DNA of 64,000 nucleotides from Plotosus lineatus (Eukaryota; Chordata; Actinopteri; Siluriformes; Plotosidae), in NCBI GenBank assembly GCA_024760905.1, contig CM045750.1, positions 13,785,419-13,849,418 on the forward strand, given 5' to 3'. Below, piece by piece: positions 47,462 through 58,414 of this stretch. Under the pieces are notes generated by a model. It saw only the letters and a list, made by a program, of their open reading frames with translations, searched no databases and was not told the DNA's origin. The stretch's first letter is position 1. Each line of letters begins with the position of its first letter. The position numbers and the translations under genes were made by a program.

Positions 47462-48375
47462 CAGGGATCCCTCACTTTCCATGGTTATTTGGGACCAAGA
47501 TCCCCAAGCGACCATCACAATCCGCAAAGTAGGATCACCCTCCCACCCCCCCGACTGACGTATATGTACATGTATATGTGTATATAATATCAATAAATAC
47601 ATATTCAATGCTATAAATGCTTACATTAACAATTAAACATTAAAAAATAACATAAGCTGTAAATAAACTATAAAACAAATGCTCCACAACTTACCAACAT
47701 TCGTTTTGCAAACATCCGGAGATACGAACAGGTCTGTCCGAGGTCGAAAGTGAAAGTGAAATGAAATTGAAGAACAAGTAGTAATAGAAATGGAATAAAA
47801 TCTACAGAAAGATAGATCATAAATATAAGTATGAAATATGATTAAACATTATCCTGAGGTACACTTAATATTAGGCTCCGGCAGAGGGGGGGGAGATTGT
47901 ATACAGTACAAACTCGTATAGATTACTTATACAAGGTTTAAACATACGTTCCCCTCTGAAGAATGCCCTGTAACGACTTACAAACAAATTCATCTAAGAA
48001 CGGCCGTCCTGAACCTAACTCGTTAGTAAGCTGGGGAGCATCTGTACACACACATACAAATAGTATGAAGAAGACGACATACATACATACGTGGACGCAA
48101 ACACACGCACAGATGCGTGTGCTCACACAGATGCAAAAATTTATCCAGTTTTGATGTACGATTTTGGGTTGTTTTTTGTTTCGTGTTTGTTTAGGGTTTT
48201 TTTTTTTTTGCATAATTGGCCTTGTTTTTGTGACATTTTCCATAACTTTTCCCCTTATTCTTCCTTAATTTCCTTATTTTTTTCATTCGATGAATATTTA
48301 TTTATTTATTTATTTTTTAAAACGCGATGCACTGAAGCCACATTAAATGAAATGCGAAGTAGCGAGGGATCCCTG
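47462..48375 (-). mobile_element. MITE-A interrupted by MITE-C
   Basis: Ends CAGGGATCCCTCACTTTCC and AGTAGCGAGGGATCCCTG, the right one followed by TA. The interior is split at 47671 by a MITE-C. Confidence 0.88.
47673..48044. mobile_element. MITE-C inside MITE-A
   Basis: About 372 bp, AAATGCTCCACAACTTACC to GTAAGCTGGGGAGCATCTG followed by TA. Different interior from the 982-bp member, so an internally rearranged derivative. Confidence 0.78.
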
Positions 48376-48397
48376 TAAATGTATGTATGTACATACA

Positions 48398-48406
48398 CAC
48401 ACACAT

Positions 48407-48461
<55 letters not shown>

Positions 48462-48562
48462 CACGCATGGTGTCACGTGAACTTACCTGAGAGAGAGAGA
48501 GTGTGTGTGTGAGTGTGTGTGAGTGTGTGTGAGTGTGTGTGAGTGTGTGTGAGTGTGTGCGT
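48398..48562. repeat. (CA)n, GA and (GTGTGTGA)n microsatellites
   Basis: (CA)n at 48409-48470, GAGA at 48489-48501 and a GTGTGTGA octamer array at 48502-48558. Confidence 0.92.
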
Positions 48563-48838
48563 GTGTGCTCCCCACTTTCAGCCATGCACAGTTTTATTTT
48601 AGTCACCTGCTAGCTCAGCTAAACTACACCAGAAATCAACAGTCCTCTTCTCAATCACGTCTCACGAACCTTAACACCATTACCAGAAATGAGAAAACAA
48701 GATCTCCGATCCGGTCATCTTCATGTACATCAGGGAGAAACTGTGGGTGATTCTGTACAGCTGTAGTGTAGCCCTGTGGCCCTTCTGGCACTCAGCACTG
48801 TATGAAATATTAGTTAAAGCTGTAGCCAGCTCCATTTA

Positions 48839-49222
<384 letters not shown>

Positions 49223-49357
49223 TCACAAAATTCTGCCACAAGGACTTTATGAAAGTATCTGTAGTGAGAAATTGTCCGAGTTGTAGATACTGCTGTAGAT
49301 ACTGCTGCACGCTACTGACAGACAGATATTAAAGACGGAGAGCATGTCAATCGTGTA

Positions 49358-49777
49358 CAGTGATCCCTCACAAATTTCGTGCTTCAGTTTCTGCGGCTTC
49401 AGTGGTTCGTGGGGTTTCAAAAATATTCAAAAAATGAAAAATAAGGAAATTAAGGAAAAATAGGGAAAAAGTTAAGGGAAATGACGCAATATAAGGACAA
49501 TTATCAAACAAACAAACAAAAAACAACACAACAAAACTACTGACATTTTTGTGTGAGGTGCACATCTGTGTGTGCGCGCGCGTGTCTATGTGTGTATTTA
49601 TATTTTATTTACACCTTATGCATTATTTTTGAACGTTTAATTGTTATTATAAGCATTTATAGTGTTGAATATGTATTTATTGATATTATATACACATGTA
49701 TGATCCTATTTCGTGGAAATCCTTGGTCGCTGGGGCGGGTCTTGGTCTCCATTAACTGTGGAAAGTCAGGGATCCCC
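49358..49777 (+). mobile_element. MITE-A, diverged
   Basis: Starts CAGTGATCCCTCACAAATTT after TA, ends GAAAGTCAGGGATCCCC. Confidence 0.85.
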
Positions 49778-49844
49778 GAAATTTTATTCTTATGTACCTG
49801 CAGATGTACAGCCCCAACAAAACTAACATTCTTCATTCATTTAT

Positions 49845-50148
49845 TTTTAACGCCTTTCATTTTATACACCCAGAGTCACCTGGGTGAAGGTGGGGTACAC
49901 TCTCAACAGCTCGCCAGGCCATCGCAGGACCAGCATACATACAACCATTTACACTCACACCTAGGGGTGATGAGGAACAGCAAATCAGGTTACTGAACAT
50001 GGTTTTGTACCATGGGACTACCCGAAGGAAGCCGTCGCAAGCACCAAGAGAACGTCCAAACTCTATACAGAAACGCCCCGAGCCCGGAAACTGAACTCAG
50101 GCCCTTCTTGCTGTGACGTGGACGTGCGAACCACTACAATGAATGATG
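49845..50148 (-). repeat. SINE-2, near full length
   Basis: Tail side GTGGGGTACACTCTCAACAG, body CATTTACACTCACACCTAGG, head complement TCTTGCTGTGACGTGGACGT. Confidence 0.85.
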
Positions 50149-50309
50149 AATGGGTGGATGACTGACAGGGTGCCTTTTCAGGTTTTCCTAGACCCTAATA
50201 AAAGGGTTGGGTTAACAGATAGACCGTAGACAGAACAATGGAGCTGGTCTGGTTTACTCTGAACACCACCATACCATACTGCCTCAGGGCGGAGTTGTCA
50301 GGGGCACAG

Positions 50310-50520
50310 AGATAGAGCGAGAGAGAAAGAGAGAGAGAGAGAGAGAAAAACGCAGAGAGAGATAGAGAGAATGGGAACAGCATCATCCCACATCCTGCCA
50401 TTCAATTAATATTTCAAATATACTCCATCTTTATATATTAGTGAAGAATCTATCACCGAATAGAGACACTCAGTAACTACAAGATTTTACTTTCTCCTGC
50501 AATTTCCCAAAACTGATCCG
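50310..50520. repeat. GA tract plus duplicated flank, copy 1
   Basis: GA-rich 50310-50369, then GAATGGGAACAGCATCATCC...CTGCC, AATATTTCAAATATACTC and CACTCAGTAACTAC. The same order, about 85% alike by eye, is at 57060-57290. Confidence 0.8.
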
Positions 50521-50837
50521 TAACAGAGTTGGTCAGGCTTATCTACATTTGCACGGCACAAAACTGTGAAATATTGAAAATGGAAAAAGTACATAAATGT
50601 CCTCCAGTGCATACTCCTAATTTATTTATCAGCTCTTATGACAGGCGTGTGCAGGTGAAGATGTGCATTTCTGAGATATACCCCCTGGAAATAAACTGTT
50701 ATAATTTGACAGGTCTGTAAGAGGACGAGACTGTTTCCATCAAAATACACAAACATTCAAAAAACTGTTGCACTGAACCTTCATTATAAAAATAAAACAA
50801 ATAAAAACATCATTTTATAGCTGCTCTTTAAGGCTGC

Positions 50838-50980
50838 AGAGAGAGGGGGGGGGTAAGGAGGGAGGAGAGGGGAGAGGAAGCGTGGGGTGCAAAAGAGAAA
50901 GAGAGAGAGAGAAAGAGAGGGAGAGAGAGAGAGAGAGAGAGAGGGTGAAAAAGAGAAGGGACAGAGGGGGCAGAGACACA
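50838..50980. repeat. GA-rich purine tract
   Basis: Almost pure purine on the plus strand, 70-200 nt from the FH2 exon donor inside the intron. Confidence 0.9.
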
Positions 50981-51037
50981 GAAACCGAAGAATGAAACCT
51001 AATTAAACATTCAAGACGTTCGAGGAATGAAACTCAC

Positions 51038-51202
51038 CACAAAGCTGGTACGGAAGTTGGCCAGGTCACCAAAAAAGTCCTCGATGCTAATGGAGTGTGG
51101 ATCAAACGCAAAGTAGCTCCCCAGGTTCTCATAGAGCTTCTGCATGTTCTTGTGCATGGTGGAGAGCTTTTCGTACTGCTCCCGTGAATTTTTGGCGAAA
51201 CC
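51038..51202 (-). CDS. diaph2: diaph2 exon: end of the FH2 core
   Basis: 165-nt exon of exactly 55 codons, phase 0 on both sides. It starts GFAKNSREQYEKLSTMH and includes KLYENLGSYFAFDP, SISIEDFFGDLANFRT and SFV. These are the last FH2 helices; the pattern YENLG-YF-FD followed by S-EEFF-DL-NFR is strongly conserved in diaphanous formins. The donor after the final GTG codon is GTGAGT at 51037, a textbook U2 site. The acceptor side is the AC boundary of the U12-type intron. No in-frame stop or gap is seen. Confidence 0.95.
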
Positions 51203-51225
51203 GTAAGGAACAGTCAGTTAATGAA
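51203..51225 (-). promoter_or_regulatory. diaph2: U12 branch-site-like motif and AC acceptor
   Basis: Minus strand 51225-51217 reads TTCATTAAC, one mismatch from the U12 branch consensus TTCCTTAAC. The likely branch adenosine (51218) is 15 nt from the last intron base (51203), inside the narrow window used by U12 introns. The intron ends in AC and no AG sits at the boundary that keeps the frame. A second related string, TTCCTTAC, abuts the boundary itself. Confidence 0.8.
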
Positions 51226-52053
51226 AAATAAAAAGGAATACAGGATCCACCGACAAGTACGAGTCGCTGGGTTCACAGATCGAAGAATATTGTTATCTAC
51301 ACATTAGAAAAATACCTCAGTGACCCCGATTCCCGTCACGATCCTGCAAAAAGTCACGTTATAAAACAAAACACAGATACTTGGAGTTTCTGTCACGTCA
51401 GTTTTCTTAGAAGATGGATCAGTATTTTCTGTTCAAGTTCATTGCCAGCTTTCCACGGCGGTGTTACTGTGGACACCTGTAGCAGTGCTGGTTGCATGAC
51501 CGCCCGCTGTCAAACCTGCAGCCATTTAGTATTGAGGCAGTAAAATAGTCTCTACAAATAATGAAATGAGCGCCAGGTGCTTTCCGATCTGCTCACGATC
51601 ATGAACTCATCTAATACATTCATAATGCGTTTCTTTTTCGTCTGGTTCAAGGCAGAAAACTGAAAACACCATCCTGTGACCCTGCCGCTACACACCATTG
51701 AGGCATGATCACTGAACCAAGACATGAGCTTTTAATAAATTAAATGTCTTAATAATGCATATTCTGAAATAGTCATGCTCTCTCTGTGCAGGTTTGGATG
51801 GGAAATACAGGGATCCCTCGCTACTGCGCGCTTCGATTCATGCAGCTTCAGGACTTTGCGTTTTTATTTATTTTTAAATATTAATGGAATTCAAAAAATA
51901 AGTAAATTAAGCAAGAATAGCTGGAAAAATTAAGGAAAATGCCATAAAAACAAGGGCAATTATGCAAAAAAAAACCCAAACAAAAACAAAAAACAACCCA
52001 AAACCCCCCGTCAAAACTACTTACATTTTTATGTGAGGTGCGCATGTGTGTGT

Positions 52054-52230
52054 TAGAGCCCTGCGCGGGCCAAGATCACAAGCCTGCGCCTGCCCCGCAA
52101 ATTAGAATTGTGGCCCGCAGCCTGCCCCACACATTTACCCTTGTAGGTCAGCCCGCCCCGCCCCGCAAACTAAAAACTCCGACTTTAAATTTGTGCCCGC
52201 GGGCTGAAACCCGCCCCGCACAGGGCTCTA
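52054..52230. mobile_element. Small hAT-like MITE
   Basis: 177 bp, TAGAGCCCTGCGCGGGC and CCCGCACAGGGCTCTA inverted ends, GTGTGTGT on both sides (8 bp, but in a GT-rich context). C-rich interior with repeated CCCGCCCCGC. Confidence 0.82.
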
Positions 52231-52258
52231 GTGTGTGTGCACGCGTGGGTCTGTATGT

Positions 52259-52595
52259 TCAGTTCATTTTCTGTAACCGCTTAATCCTAATTTGGGTTGC
52301 GGGGGGGCTGGTGCCCATCCCAGCCAACAACGAGGGAAGAGTACACCCTGGACAGCTCGGCAGGCCATCGCAGGGCGGAAACACGCCGATGGCTTTGCAG
52401 CCTACTCTTGTTGAAAGTCAGAAATGGTTCTTTTACATGCCTCACACCATAGACAGTAGGAGACATCGCCGGCCTTTGATAACCCAGTTAGCTGCACTGG
52501 GGGGGACACAGTGACAATCTTGTGAAGAGTGAGACTCAAACTCCCAACCTTTGGATCAGCGATCCAGCGCCCTATACCACTAGACCACCACTGCC
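52259..52595 (-). repeat. SINE-1 inside MITE-A
   Basis: Near consensus. Perfect 12-bp duplication GGGTCTGTATGT (52247-52258, 52596-52607). Confidence 0.95.
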
Positions 52596-53426
52596 GGGTC
52601 TGTATGTGTGTATTTATGTTTTATTAATATATTATGCGTTATTTTTGAATGTTAAATTGTTATTATAAGCATTGAATATGTACTTATTGATATTATATAA
52701 ACATATACAGTCTGTTGGGGGGGTGGGGGTCGTCCCGATCCTGCTTTGCGGAATTCGGCGGTCGCGGGGGTCTCGGTCCCAATTAACTGCGGAAAGTGAG
52801 GGATCCCTGTACTAGCATCCCAGTGAATATGCAGAGTGTGTGCCCCTGCTTACACCACACACAAAATGTCAGAACTTCTGAAAACTGATTCACAGCATTG
52901 GCATTTCCTCCAAGGGTTCAAAGCATACCGAGTTACTATGAACAAATTATACACAGTAATTTAAAATAAAATATTTACAGGTTTGATCGGATGAGTTTCA
53001 GAGATAGAACTCTGTAATGAGGGGTGCATTTACTTTTGATACATCTCTATGTATTATATACTAGTACATTTTTATCCTAAGCAAGCCAGGAGTTGATGTT
53101 CTCAGGGTCTTCTGATTCATAATCGGATCTGTAGTCTGTTGTACCACTGGGCCTGCTGGACAAACTATCCCGGAGTAGAGTTTATAAACCAACAGCATAG
53201 TGCTCAGAGTTCATCTCCAAAAATTATTGGACTGTTTGTTGTCCAAAGCTTTACTCCTAACAAACACACAAAAATATCCTGATAACATACACACAAGCCT
53301 CAGTAAACATATGAGCTCGTTAATAATTAATATCCATGTACCTCAGGCTCGAGGGCTGCTGATGGATGGTATTTCAAGAATATAAAGTCGTTATGACTGA
53401 TTTTTGCAGGGTTACGTATCAGTCAA

Positions 53427-53719
53427 TGGGGCTGGTGGTGTAGTGGTTAGGGTGCTGTGCTCATGATCAGGAGGTTGTGAGTTCGAATCCCATTGAGACC
53501 CTCACTGTGCTCAGACCCCTGGGCAAGGTCTCAACCACAAATGTGCCTCTGTTCACCCAGCAGTATAAATGGGTACCAGTAAAATATACTGGGAAGGAAA
53601 CGTGCGATGGACTAGCGTCCCACCTAGAACGAGTTGAACTCCTGGTCGCTTCACGCTATGGAAACCGGGGATAAGCACCGGCCTGATGAGCCACTAGGCT
53701 CGGGTGTAAAAGCCCAAGA
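53427..53719 (+). repeat. SINE-3, full length with target duplication
   Basis: 293 bp from TGGGGCTGGTGGTGTAGTGG, B box GTTCGAATCCC, to TCGGGTGTAAAAGCCCAAGA. Perfect 16-bp duplication GTTACGTATCAGTCAA (53411-53426, 53720-53735). No poly-A or simple-repeat tail. Confidence 0.95.
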
Positions 53720-53894
53720 GTTACGTATCAGTCAACCCATCAACCGTTTCATAAAAAACAGTTGGTAGGTTCGACACTCTTTCAAACCAAACCCACTTCA
53801 GAAAAATATAATAATTTCAAAGTTTGTTATCAGAACTTTTTGACAATCAAAATGAGGCATGAGTTTTTATTTTAATGGAGAACACAAAGAGAAA

Positions 53895-54008
53895 CTATTG
53901 CCTCTGTATTTAACTCATCCAAGGTGAGCACACACACACACACACACACACACATAAACAGTGAGCGCACACGTGCACACACACACACACACACACAGTG
54001 AGCAGCGT

Positions 54009-54062
<54 letters not shown>

Positions 54063-54070
54063 ACACAGTG

Positions 54071-54103
<33 letters not shown>

Positions 54104-54122
54104 CGAACACACAAACAGTGAG

Positions 54123-54198
<76 letters not shown>

Positions 54199-54252
54199 AA
54201 CAGTGAGCGCACATGTGCACACACACACACACACACAAACAGTGAGCAGCGT

Positions 54253-54304
<52 letters not shown>

Positions 54305-54385
54305 ACACAGTGAGCACACACACACACACACAGTGAGCACACACACACAAACAGTGAGCACACACACACACACACAAAAACAGTG

Positions 54386-54429
<44 letters not shown>

Positions 54430-54430
54430 G

Positions 54431-54490
<60 letters not shown>

Positions 54491-54548
54491 AACAGTGAGC
54501 ACACACACACACACACACACACACACAGTGAGCACACACAAAAAGTGA

Positions 54549-54582
<34 letters not shown>

Positions 54583-55088
54583 GAGAGCAGTTGGGACGGG
54601 GGGGTGCCCTGCTCAAGGGCACTTCAGTCGTAAATGTGGAGGAAGGGTAGGTGCAGCCCATCCCAATTTTCCTGCTGGCATGGGAATTGAACTCGCAACC
54701 TTTCATTCATTCATTTTCTGTAACCGCTTAATCCTAATTAGGGTCGCGGGGAGGCTGGCGCCTATCCCAGCTGACTCCAGGGCAGAGTACACCCCGCCAG
54801 GCCATCATAGTGCAGAAACACGCTGACGGCTATGCAGCCTACTCTTGTCGAAAGTCAGCAATGGTTCTTTTCCACGCCTCTCACCATAGAGAGTGAGAGA
54901 CATGGCCGGCCTTTGATAACCCAGTTAGTTGCACTGGGGAGACAGTGACAACCTGTGGAGAGTTGGCTTGAACCCCCAACCTTAGGATCAGCGATCCAGC
55001 ACCTTTATCACCAGGCCACCACTGCCCCGAACCAGCGACCTTTCGGTCCCAAAGTTGCTTCGCTAACCTGTAGACTACGACTACCCCT
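53895..55088 (-). repeat. SINE-4 with giant CA/CAGTGAGC minisatellite
   Basis: SINE-4 head complement at 55044-55088, body GGGCACTTCAGTCG at 54617, and the CA part expanded to about 650 bp (53930-54580) as higher-order units of (CA)n, CAGTGAGC and occasionally ATAAACAGTGAGCG. It is split by SINE-1 at 54704-55028. Confidence 0.85.
54704..55028 (-). repeat. SINE-1 inside SINE-4
   Basis: Flanked by imperfect 15-bp duplications GAACTCGCAACCTTT / GAACCAGCGACCTTT (54689-54703, 55029-55043). Confidence 0.9.
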
Positions 55089-55791
55089 AAAATAGAACTA
55101 CAGTATATCAAGCAGAGCGAAACCAATGACAACTACAGCTATATGAAAGTCAACAATGTTTCTTTTACATGCACCTCCCATCACAGACAGTGATGTCACA
55201 ATCGCAATGACAGCCTCTACCACGGAATCGCCTTTTGTGTTGTTTTTATGCTGTCTGGGATGTTTTTCAAGGTTTTGAGTGTGGTTGTTCTACAAATAAT
55301 AAATAAATAAACTGTCATGCCAATTACTGGGTGCAGGCACTGATGGGAAAACAATTTTTTTTTTTTTCAGTCTCATCTATCCATTTAAATAAATGAAAAT
55401 ATTGAGGGAATTTCAGATCTTTCTGCGTCAAAGCCTAATATGCACCGTTAATTCTGCAAGTTAAACTCCATACAGAACATCAGCGCCCCTCTCCTCTTCC
55501 CATCACACACATTGGGAAGACCCCTCTCAACCCCGAGTTCCCACCACAGCTCATAATATTCAGTAAATTAAACAAACTCCATATTTTAAATTAAGCAAAC
55601 ACCTCACTCAGCCATTTTCATACACTACAGCAACGAAGCTGGAAGTGAAGCAGTGATATTAATAATGCGGGAGATGTTACATAATTTATCGACATGCTTC
55701 CGGGCCTATTTAGGCTTATGAGTCTGAAAGGCTTGGTAATACCTGTCAGTGATCATGTTTAATTGATTACAAAAACTACAATCAGAAAGAG

Positions 55792-56128
55792 GCAGCGGTG
55801 GCCTGGGGGGGGGGGAGGTGCTGGATCACTGATCCTAAGGTTAGGTGTTCGAGTCCCACGCTCCACAAGGTTGTTACTGTCCCTGCAGTGCAGCTAACTG
55901 GGTATCAAAGGCTGGCCATGTCTCTCACTGTCTATGGTGTGAGGTTCATGTAAAAGAACCATTGCTGACTTTCGACAAGAGTAGCTGCATGGCCATCAGC
56001 ATGTTTCCGCCCTGCGATGGCCTGGCCAGCTGTCCACGATGTACTCTGCCCTCGTTCGGAGTTGGCTGGGATGGGCACCAGCCTCCCTGCGACCCTAATT
56101 AGGATTAAGTGGTTCAAAAAATGAATGA
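55792..56128 (+). repeat. SINE-1, full length with target duplication
   Basis: Perfect 14-bp duplication ACAATCAGAAAGAG (55778-55791, 56129-56142). Followed directly by the GA tract, whose first units are part of the duplicated target. Confidence 0.95.
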
Positions 56129-56129
56129 A

Positions 56130-56521
56130 CAATCAGAAAGAGAAAGAGAACTAGATAGAGAAAGAGACAGTGAGACAGAGATAAAGAGAGGGAGAGAAAA
56201 TGAGAGAAGGAGGATGTCACAGAGAGCAGAAAGAGATATAGGCAGACAAAAAACAGGGAGGGAGAGACAGAGCAGGAGGAAAATAAAAAGACAGAAATAC
56301 AGAAAGAAAAAGAAAGAAACAGAGACAGGGAAAGAGAAACAGGCAGACAGACAAACGAATAAAGAGACAGAAGAGACACAGAGAGAAAAAAAGAGTGAGA
56401 GGAGAGAGAGCCAGAGTGGGAAACAGACAGAGATAAACAGATAAAGAGACTGAGAGTGAAAGAGTGACAAACAATGAGAGAGAGGGGAGAGAGAGAGACA
56501 AAGACAGACATTGAGAGAAAG

Positions 56522-56567
<46 letters not shown>

Positions 56568-56609
56568 TTGAGAGAAAGAGAGAGAGACAATGTGAGTGAG
56601 AGAGAGAGA

Positions 56610-56671
<62 letters not shown>

Positions 56672-56718
56672 ATGAGGGAGAGAGAGGGTGAAAGAGAGAG
56701 AAACAGGCGAGAGACGGG

Positions 56719-56775
<57 letters not shown>

Positions 56776-56821
56776 AGAGAGAGGGAGATAGAGAGTGAGA
56801 GAGGGGGAGAGACAGACAATG

Positions 56822-56867
<46 letters not shown>

Positions 56868-56948
56868 ATGAGAGAGGAGGGGAGAGAGAGACAGACAGAC
56901 AGACAGACAATGGGGAGAGGGTGAAAGACAGAGAAACAGATGAGAGAC

Positions 56949-57022
<74 letters not shown>

Positions 57023-57110
57023 ATGACAGAGGGGGGAGAGAGCGTGAGAGAAGGGGGGGACAGACAATGAGAGAGAGAGAGAAAGAGAAAGAGAGAGAGA
57101 GGGAGAGAAT
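56130..57110. repeat. 1-kb GA-rich purine tract
   Basis: Nearly pure purine on the plus strand (GA, GACA and GGGA words). On the minus strand it reads as Ser/Leu pseudo-proteins of up to 343 codons in three frames, which is a low-complexity artefact. Confidence 0.95.
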
Positions 57111-57290
57111 GGGAACAGCATTATCCACATCCTGCCTCTGTTCATGATCTTCTGCTTTCCGCTCTGTATAAAAGATTAATATTTCAAATATACTCTATCT
57201 TTATATATTAGTGAGGAATCCAACACTGAAAAAACACACACTCAGTAACTCCAAGATTTAACTTCCTCCTCCAGTTCCCCACACTGACCC
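57060..57290. repeat. GA tract plus duplicated flank, copy 2
   Basis: GAGAATGGGAACAGCATTAT, CTCTATCTTTATATATTAGT and CACTCAGTAACTCCAAGA in the same order as 50368-50520, with 37 extra bases. Confidence 0.8.
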
Positions 57291-57639
57291 CGCCTCTCTC
57301 ACCATCCTCCTCCTCATACTGCACCGGGGTGATATAAAGTTGGGTTCTCTTCCCAATAAGATCGGAACAGTTTTACAGTTCTAACAGTAGAGATGAGCGG
57401 ATTTTTGTAACAAAGGGAATTTAAAAAGTATGGATATACGGTACATGTACGCAGATGAATCACAAAGTCAAGAATTACAGCATGAATTTCCTAATCACGA
57501 ACTAAACAAAAAAAAAGATAAGAAAGGGGTCGAGTGCCAATAAAGGTTTCTTTAATTTTCTCAGTGTGCGATGAAGCTGGTTTATCCAACGGTGGATTTT
57601 TTTTTTTTTTTTTGCCATTTTTACAGATATTTGCGCAAA

Positions 57640-58245
57640 AGATTGGCAATGGATGAGTTGCAATAGGCAGGTGATCCAGCTGTGCCATTCTTGGAGCCAA
57701 ATAATAAAATCTCCCCCTTTTTTTCACACTGATAAGACAGAAATAGTTGTACTCGGATCACAGGCAGCTAGAAATAAGGTTTCCCATACAGGCTGCTTGG
57801 TGACACCACGAATAATAATGCCTACTGAAGGGGGCGGTGCTTACTCTTACAAAGCCACACAGCCTTTTATTAGATAAAGGAGTAGATCTGGGCGTCTCAG
57901 GCATAATGAGTTCTTGTTAAATATGATGGTAGGACGCTGTCGCTACCTCACTCTACATGCTCACTCAGGTATATCAACAGTGCTGAGTAACCAATGGCAC
58001 AGGGTCTCTCATGTCTGTGCTCCTCCTGGTTCTCCCTTTTTAGATATGCTGGTCATGGTCAGTCGTGCCGGAGTCCCTGATATATTCAGCACTAATAAAC
58101 TCTCTTTTTTTTTAACCATTACACTATTATCTGGTTTCACCCGAATGAGGATGGCTTTCCATTGTAGGTCTGGTTCCTCTCAAGGTTTCTGCTTCACCTC
58201 GTCTATAAAAGTGCTACACAGATGAATTGAATTGAATTGAATAAG
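57640..58245 (+). mobile_element. LINE 3' half (L2-like)
   Basis: Plus-strand RT remnant DKTEIVVLGSQAARNKVS (57735-57790), then the conserved 3' region ACCCGAATGAGGATGG and CTGGTTCCTCTCAAGGTTTC, ending in tandem GAATT (58224-58241). Its end is about 45 bp from the U12 donor of diaph2. Confidence 0.75.
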
Positions 58246-58279
58246 CTAAATAGCATAAAACCAGCAAGGTAACAGCATG

Positions 58280-58289
58280 GAAAGGATAT
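58280..58289 (-). promoter_or_regulatory. diaph2: U12-type 5' splice site (AT-AC class)
   Basis: On the minus strand the intron begins ATATCCTTTC at 58289. This is an exact match to the minor-spliceosome donor consensus ATATCCTTT. It follows a phase-0 exon end (codon TCT). It pairs with a terminal AC at 51204-51203 rather than AG. Confidence 0.85.
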
Positions 58290-58414
58290 AGACATTTTAT
58301 CCACAAACTTATCCTGGTTGTCATCTGTCTTGGGGAAGTTCTGGATGTCATTCTCTAGCCTCTGGACCTGACGCTCCATTGAGTCCAAATTGGCTTTGAG
58401 GATCTGATCAGACA
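58290..58414 (-). CDS. diaph2: diaph2 exon: C-terminal FH2 helices
   Basis: 125-nt internal exon: the last two bases of a split codon plus 41 codons. The acceptor is TTTTCAG ending at 58415. The peptide starts SDQILKANLD and continues with RQVQRLENDIQ, NFPKTDDNQDKF and VDKMS, a helical, heptad-like stretch matching the region of FH2 that human DIAPH2 reads (from memory) as LERDIKKFP...HDKFVEKM. The exon ends at TCT (58290) and is followed directly by ATATCCTTTC, the consensus of a U12-type 5' splice site. The nearest alternative, GTCTAT at 58293, is a poor GT donor and would leave the next exon without an AG acceptor. The frame into the following exon gives MSGFAKNSREQY, aligning residue for residue with formins. 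Confidence 0.93.

Larger units (their letters stand above)
51808..52809 (+). mobile_element. MITE-A carrying a hAT MITE and a SINE-1
   Basis: Ends CAGGGATCCCTCGCTACTGC and GAAAGTGAGGGATCCCTG with TA on both sides. It is enlarged to 1,002 bp by two independent insertions. Confidence 0.93.
51203..58289 (-). other. diaph2: diaph2 AT-AC intron
   Basis: 7,087 bp, phase 0, starting ATATCC and ending AC. It carries a nested MITE-A cluster, SINE-3, SINE-4 with a CA minisatellite, SINE-1, a 1-kb GA tract and the 3' half of a LINE. Stretches 51226-51805, 52812-53410, 55089-55777 and 57300-57640 hold no recognised element. Confidence 0.8.

Noticed and set aside
53872..54706. Cys/Val-rich frames of 222-263 codons on the minus strand
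   Set aside because: Readthrough of (GT)n in three frames.
56095..57145. Ser/Leu-rich open frames of 271-343 codons on the minus strand
   Set aside because: They are translations of the GA tract in every frame; pure low complexity, no start or splice context.
58282..58293. GT donor (GTCTAT) for the diaph2 exon ending at 58294
   Set aside because: Poor U2 match, and the next exon has no AG at the matching phase; the AT-AC reading explains both ends.
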